This document shows positions 60,844-64,000 of a DNA stretch of 64,000 nucleotides, piece by piece. The translations under genes and the position numbers were made by a program. This DNA comes from Pseudanabaena sp. FACHB-2040 (lineage in GTDB: Bacteria > Cyanobacteriota > Cyanobacteriia > Phormidesmidales > Phormidesmidaceae): NCBI RefSeq assembly GCF_014696715.1, contig NZ_JACJQO010000008.1, forward strand, positions 1-64,000, given 5' to 3'. Position 1 is the stretch's first letter. The number at the start of each line of letters is the position of its first letter. The notes under the pieces are model-generated. The model had not been told where the DNA came from. It saw only the letters and a list, made by a program, of their open reading frames with translations, and ran no database searches.

Positions 60844-61656
60844 ATGCGGATAGTTTCTTACCTCGCACCTAACCTGTTCTGGCTCTATGAGGCGGTGGGA
60901 GATTACCTGGGGCGCGTCCTGGAGAAGGAGGTGCAAACCTTTGCAGCAGAGGCTGATCCCTTAACCGATTCGCAGTTGGCTGAGGAGGGTTGGGAGGGGT
61001 GTTTTATCTGTGGGCTGCCACTGATGCGGCTGGATCAGGCTTTTCCTGGGCAACTCAGGCCGCTAGTGGCTCCTGTTATGCAGGCCGATCGCTATGGCGA
61101 TCGGCCGATCTATTTTTCAGATGTGATTGTGCGGGCCGACAGTTCGCTGCGAGCCTGGGAGGACTTATCTCAAACTGTTTTTTGCTACAACGATACGGGC
61201 TCTCACAGCGGTTATAACCTGATGCGGTACCACTTGTTGCAGCGGGGGCAGGTGCAGGGATTTTTTCGGCAGGTGGTGCAGTCGGAGGCTCACTTGCGAT
61301 CGCTCCAGTGGATTCTCGCAGGCAAAGCGGACTGTACCGCCATAGACAGCACCGTGTTTGAGCGGGCGCTAACAGACAAGCCCGAGTTAAGGGATCAGCT
61401 GCGGGTGATCACCTCTTTGGGGCCTTCTCCCATGCCGCCGTTTGCGGTGTCGCAGCGGCTAGAGCCATCATTACAGGAAACGATTCGACAGGCTTTGTGT
61501 CGGCCTGACGCCTGTTTGCAGCGGAGCCTGGCTCGGGCTGGTGTGCGCCGGTTTGCCCCAGTGGAGTTAGCTGACTACCAGCCTGTGCTTGAGCTGCACA
61601 GGGCAGCGCTGGCGGCAAATCGGGAGTTCATTTGCGACTTTAAAACTGCCTGCTGA
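60844..61656 (+). CDS. PhnD-like substrate-binding-fold protein, no signal peptide
   Basis: A 270-residue protein with the PhnD/SsuA/transferrin-like fold: RIVSYLAPNLFWLYEAVGDYL, then GWEGCFICGLPLMRL and QTVFCYNDTGSHSGYNLMRY, with the S-x-SG-x-x ligand loop, and WILAGKADCTAIDSTVFE. Classical PhnD binds phosphonate or phosphite in the periplasm, but here no signal peptide or lipobox precedes the fold, and no PhnC/PhnE gene is nearby. It may be a cytoplasmic binding protein or part of another system. Its last 82 bases overlap the end of the convergent TPR gene. Confidence 0.8.
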   Translation: MRIVSYLAPNLFWLYEAVGDYLGRVLEKEVQTFAAEADPLTDSQLAEEGWEGCFICGLPLMRLDQAFPGQLRPLVAPVMQADRYGDRPIYFSDVIVRADSSLRAWEDLSQTVFCYNDTGSHSGYNLMRYHLLQRGQVQGFFRQVVQSEAHLRSLQWILAGKADCTAIDSTVFERALTDKPELRDQLRVITSLGPSPMPPFAVSQRLEPSLQETIRQALCRPDACLQRSLARAGVRRFAPVELADYQPVLELHRAALAANREFICDFKTAC

Positions 61657-62888
61657 TAGATCTGTTGAAATAGCCTGCGCTGGGTGTGGCTGCCGCCAAG
61701 CTGATCTAGGTGGGGCAGAACCGGCTTTAAGTAAGTTGCGGCGCTGCTCCAGCAGCCTCTCGCATAAGCGACCAGCCCTTCGGCAGCCGGGATAGCCAGG
61801 TTGCACCAGCGCTGGCACTGTATGGAATCTAGGGTTTGAGCATAGTGATCCATGTCTTCGATCATGGCTTCGGCCAGGGACTGCTGCCCTGCGCGCGCCA
61901 GGGCATAGACAAAATGCAGATCTTGAAAGGGCAGGGCATGTTCTTGGGTGCGGGCCTTGAGATAGCGAACCATCGAATGCCAGCGACGGCCTACGCTAAC
62001 GCCTTTTAGCTCCAGCCGCAGCAGTAGGGCAATGGCTCCCACCTGATCTTTAGGTGACTCCCGGCGGGCTTTGCCCCAGATGTGCTGGTCATAGAGCCTG
62101 AGCGCCGCCGCCGCATTGCCTTGGGCCAGGTAAAACAGAGCGATATGCCACCAGTTGTGAGTGTAGAGCATGGAATTGCAATACTCCCAGGTATCGGCCA
62201 GCCCTTCCATCCAGGCAATGCCCTCATTGCAGCGGCCTTGGGTATCGAGAACGTGAGCGACGGCATGGTGCGCCCAGGGGTTGTGGCGGTAGTTCTTGGT
62301 CGCAAGCCTGCCCAACCGCTCTGCTTCATCCAGCTGATAGCACTGCTCTAAGCCAAAGGCCACCATACCTTGAAGTAGGGGCAGTCGAGGGCTTTCCCGA
62401 TGGGCAAGAACCACGCTCTGGGCCAGCTCTAGAAGCCGAGCACTCTCGCCTCGGTAGAAAAAGTGGTACTGCCCCTGCTGCACCGAGAGCAAATCTTGAG
62501 GAAATGCTAGGGCCAAGGCTTCGTGATCGGCAATGGCCTGATCAAAGTTGCCGCTGGCCCAGGCTGCGATCGCACGAATGTACAGCTGCTCCCGCCGAGA
62601 AACCCGATCCAGCCCCGACTGCATCTGCGCTAGGTGCTGCTCTGCCCGAGCCCGGTCTACCTCATTCTCCTGGCTCAGGTAGTAGGCAGCCGCATAGGCT
62701 CTCAGCAGGGCGCAATTTGGATCAGCCGTAATGCCTTTGAGCACCAGCGTCTCTGTATGACGACCATAGCGCAGGGACTGCTCCACAAAGCCATTGATCG
62801 CAGCGATCGCCTGGGGCGAGTTCGTCGTGACAGGCAAACCTTGAGCATCCTTCAACATCTGTTTCTTCCGGTAATCGACTAAGTTCAT
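61575..62888 (-). CDS. TPR-repeat protein
   Basis: A 437-residue soluble protein from ATG 62888 (MNLVDYRKKQMLKDAQGLPV); a GTG three codons upstream is possible. It is built of helix pairs of TPR type: ALLRAYAAAYYLSQENEVDR, then LYIRAIAAWASGNFDQAIAD and HAVAHVLDTQGRCNEGIAWM. The family resembles COG-type tetratricopeptide proteins of unknown function. The C-terminal 27 residues are encoded antisense to the end of the PhnD-like gene; SAALCSSSTGW may be a recent extension. It is followed upstream by a small membrane protein gene on the same strand. Confidence 0.82.
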   Translation of the reverse strand: MNLVDYRKKQMLKDAQGLPVTTNSPQAIAAINGFVEQSLRYGRHTETLVLKGITADPNCALLRAYAAAYYLSQENEVDRARAEQHLAQMQSGLDRVSRREQLYIRAIAAWASGNFDQAIADHEALALAFPQDLLSVQQGQYHFFYRGESARLLELAQSVVLAHRESPRLPLLQGMVAFGLEQCYQLDEAERLGRLATKNYRHNPWAHHAVAHVLDTQGRCNEGIAWMEGLADTWEYCNSMLYTHNWWHIALFYLAQGNAAAALRLYDQHIWGKARRESPKDQVGAIALLLRLELKGVSVGRRWHSMVRYLKARTQEHALPFQDLHFVYALARAGQQSLAEAMIEDMDHYAQTLDSIQCQRWCNLAIPAAEGLVAYARGCWSSAATYLKPVLPHLDQLGGSHTQRRLFQQIYQQAVLKSQMNSRFAASAALCSSSTGW

Positions 62889-62910
62889 CAGGTTCACGTC
62901 AAGCTTGAAG

Positions 62911-63135
62911 TCAACGGGGTCTAGCCATTTGCCACAGCCAACTACCCCACTGCTGACTCAGAGTATTCAGGTGTACCAGCAGCAGTCCCAGCAGCACGAG
63001 TGGGGCAATCATTGCCACCACAACATAAGCCCGCCCGTAACCCCAGGAATTCCTGAGCGGTTGCTGGTGAAAAGTTGGTCGAAGCGTCGAGCGGTCAACC
63101 GGTTCACCCGAAGCGACCCATTGAAGAGTTGTCAT
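62911..63135 (-). CDS. Small single-pass membrane protein
   Basis: A 74-residue protein with one hydrophobic helix at about 38-57 (AYVVVAMIAPLVLLGLLLVH), a soluble N-terminus and a short Trp-containing tail (QQWGSWLWQMARPR). I do not recognise the family. It lies 22 bases upstream of the TPR ATG on the same strand, so it is probably co-transcribed and could anchor the TPR protein to a membrane. The start has a weak AGG ribosome site. Confidence 0.55.
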   Translation of the reverse strand: MTTLQWVASGEPVDRSTLRPTFHQQPLRNSWGYGRAYVVVAMIAPLVLLGLLLVHLNTLSQQWGSWLWQMARPR

Positions 63136-63272
63136 AGCTAACCTTGAATAAAAAGGAGAATCACCGGTAGATCTATCGACTTATCGGTGATCGAATCCTT
63201 ACACCTTGCCACACTCCTTCTAGATTTCAAGTAATCTGAAGAACATTCGGAAAACATTTTTGTTTGGAGCAA

Positions 63273-63589
63273 ACGCCCATTGTCTTGCTCACGGGGCTGC
63301 TTCTGGCAGCATATGTGGGGGCCGAAGCGTTTATTGGCAACTGGGCCTACCCTGTATAGTTCATCGCCGCTCAACACCGGAGCTGATTGCCGGATACAGC
63401 ATGAGCGCCTACTGGTTGGGGCTCACCGTGGGGCGGTTTATGCTGAGGTGTTTTTTGCGATCGCTTGGGTCAGTACGCACCATCAGCCTGTCACTGGTGT
63501 TGACGCTGCTATTGGCAGTCTTGATGGCGGGTTTGCATTACTGGTTGGTGCAGCAGACCAGCCTACCCTCGGCAGGTTCAGCAGGATAG
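63273..63589 (+). pseudogene. MFS transporter, C-terminal fragment with stop and frameshift
   Basis: The end of a major-facilitator protein in two frames. First, TPIVLLTGLLLAAYVGAEAF, then GNWAYPV, a TAG (63357-63359), and FIAAQH. A shift near 63375 leads to TPELIAGYSMSAYWLGLTVG, RFMLRCFLRSLGSVRTISLS and a last helix VLTLLLAVLMAGLHYWL, ending at 63589. The intact form would read NWAYPVQFIA-x-QHTPELIAGYS. The 5' two thirds are absent. Both a nonsense change and a frameshift point to decay. Confidence 0.7.
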
Positions 63590-63598
63590 CCTTTCCAG

Positions 63599-64000
63599 CT
63601 AGTAAGTAGCCTGCTTGGGGTAAAACTCAAATACAACTTCAGGGTAGTTAGGGGATGCGTTTTCTAACAACCTCTCATCTTGATGCTTAAGGTACTGATT
63701 GAAAAACGCTAGGCCATAAGCATTGATAATTTCTGTTGCCCGCTCAGGCTCAATCGAACCCAGCCAATTTTGGACAGGCAGCGTCGGCTGACCAGAATGG
63801 GCCAGGAAAAGAGGCGGTAATAAAGCCATATCTGAAAAGGAGTTGTGCATACTTCCCTGAATGGTGAGGCGATAGGTATCTCCCAGAAACGAGGGATAAA
63901 TTGATTGCAGCGCAAACGAATCTCCTTCACCAAACATGACCATAAAGGGGCGCTCTAGCCTTTCGGTAGTTTCACCACTAAACATAGGGCCATAGTCGCC
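63599..64000 (-). CDS. PAF-acetylhydrolase-like alpha/beta hydrolase, C-terminal part (cut by window end)
   Basis: About 133 residues run off the right end of the window. The segment RPFMVMFGEGDS is the strand before the catalytic Asp, and GSMHNSFSDMALLPP carries the catalytic His in the H-x-x-F-[ST]-D setting typical of platelet-activating-factor acetylhydrolase-like enzymes. The tail, INAYGLAFFNQYLKHQDERLL, is the usual terminal helix. It would hydrolyse an acyl or acetyl ester. Its nucleophile Ser lies outside the window. The first codon in view is internal. Confidence 0.7.
   Translation of the reverse strand, partial: GDYGPMFSGETTERLERPFMVMFGEGDSFALQSIYPSFLGDTYRLTIQGSMHNSFSDMALLPPLFLAHSGQPTLPVQNWLGSIEPERATEIINAYGLAFFNQYLKHQDERLLENASPNYPEVVFEFYPKQATY

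Overview
The window looks like chromosomal DNA of a filamentous, Leptolyngbya/Nodosilinea-like cyanobacterium. The HIP1 palindrome GCGATCGC is scattered throughout. There is an nblA gene (phycobilisome degradation), a cyanobacterial-type FtsH, a DevBCA-type exporter, a PEP-CTERM protein, and a hybrid kinase and NACHT protein of kinds common in this phylum. I recognised no rRNA, tRNA or CRISPR array. The genus is an inference.

Layout. (1) 1-3.3 kb is a decaying accessory stretch: a macro-domain gene with three frameshifts, a GNAT tail, an SDR with its middle deleted and a GNAT gene with an in-frame stop, around one intact LysR regulator. (2) 3.8-6.9 kb holds two flavoprotein oxidoreductases. 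(3) 7.1-13.7 kb is an iron-uptake block: tonB with an unusual C-terminal extension, a 35-residue membrane protein, exbB-exbD, two FecCD permeases, a ferritin/Dps-like gene and a FecE-type ATPase. (4) 13.8-16.6 kb is a repeat nest: palindromic repeats, decayed copies of a small gene's 3' end, two MITE-like elements with inverted ends, and a 21-bp/heptapeptide repeat. (5) 16.6-27.3 kb holds a methyltransferase, an EamA protein and the second iron block: two ABC exporters, a DUF1636 protein, a FecB-type lipoprotein, a TonB-dependent siderophore receptor and an AraC/PchR-like regulator. Fur-box-like sites sit before tonB, exbB, the receptor and araC. Together blocks 3 and 5 form a full siderophore import route: receptor, TonB/ExbBD, FecB, FecCD, FecE.

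(6) 27.6-30 kb holds a barstar-like protein, a truncated histidine kinase, a WGR protein and a minimal tyrosine recombinase. (7) 30-36.5 kb holds a multi-PAS hybrid kinase, a response regulator and a NACHT NTPase. (8) 37-41 kb holds two small genes (a Lys-rich peptide and nblA), ftsH, a PII-like protein and a fasciclin protein. (9) 41.4-50 kb holds an AEC permease, two coiled-coil/repeat proteins, two GT4 glycosyltransferases and a tightly coupled four-gene operon (membrane protein, lipoprotein, FHA-like protein, MurG-like glycosyltransferase).

(10) 50-55.6 kb is a TetR-controlled module in which an aromatic-hydroxylase-type monooxygenase is transcribed with devBCA, with two identical operator palindromes in the divergent promoter. 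(11) 55.6-64 kb holds a CHAT-domain relic, gamma-glutamyltransferase, two ferritin-like proteins with a PEP-CTERM protein, a PhnD-like protein overlapping a TPR protein tail to tail, a broken MFS gene and a PAF-acetylhydrolase-like gene running off the end. All functional calls come from reading protein sequence by eye; no database search was run.
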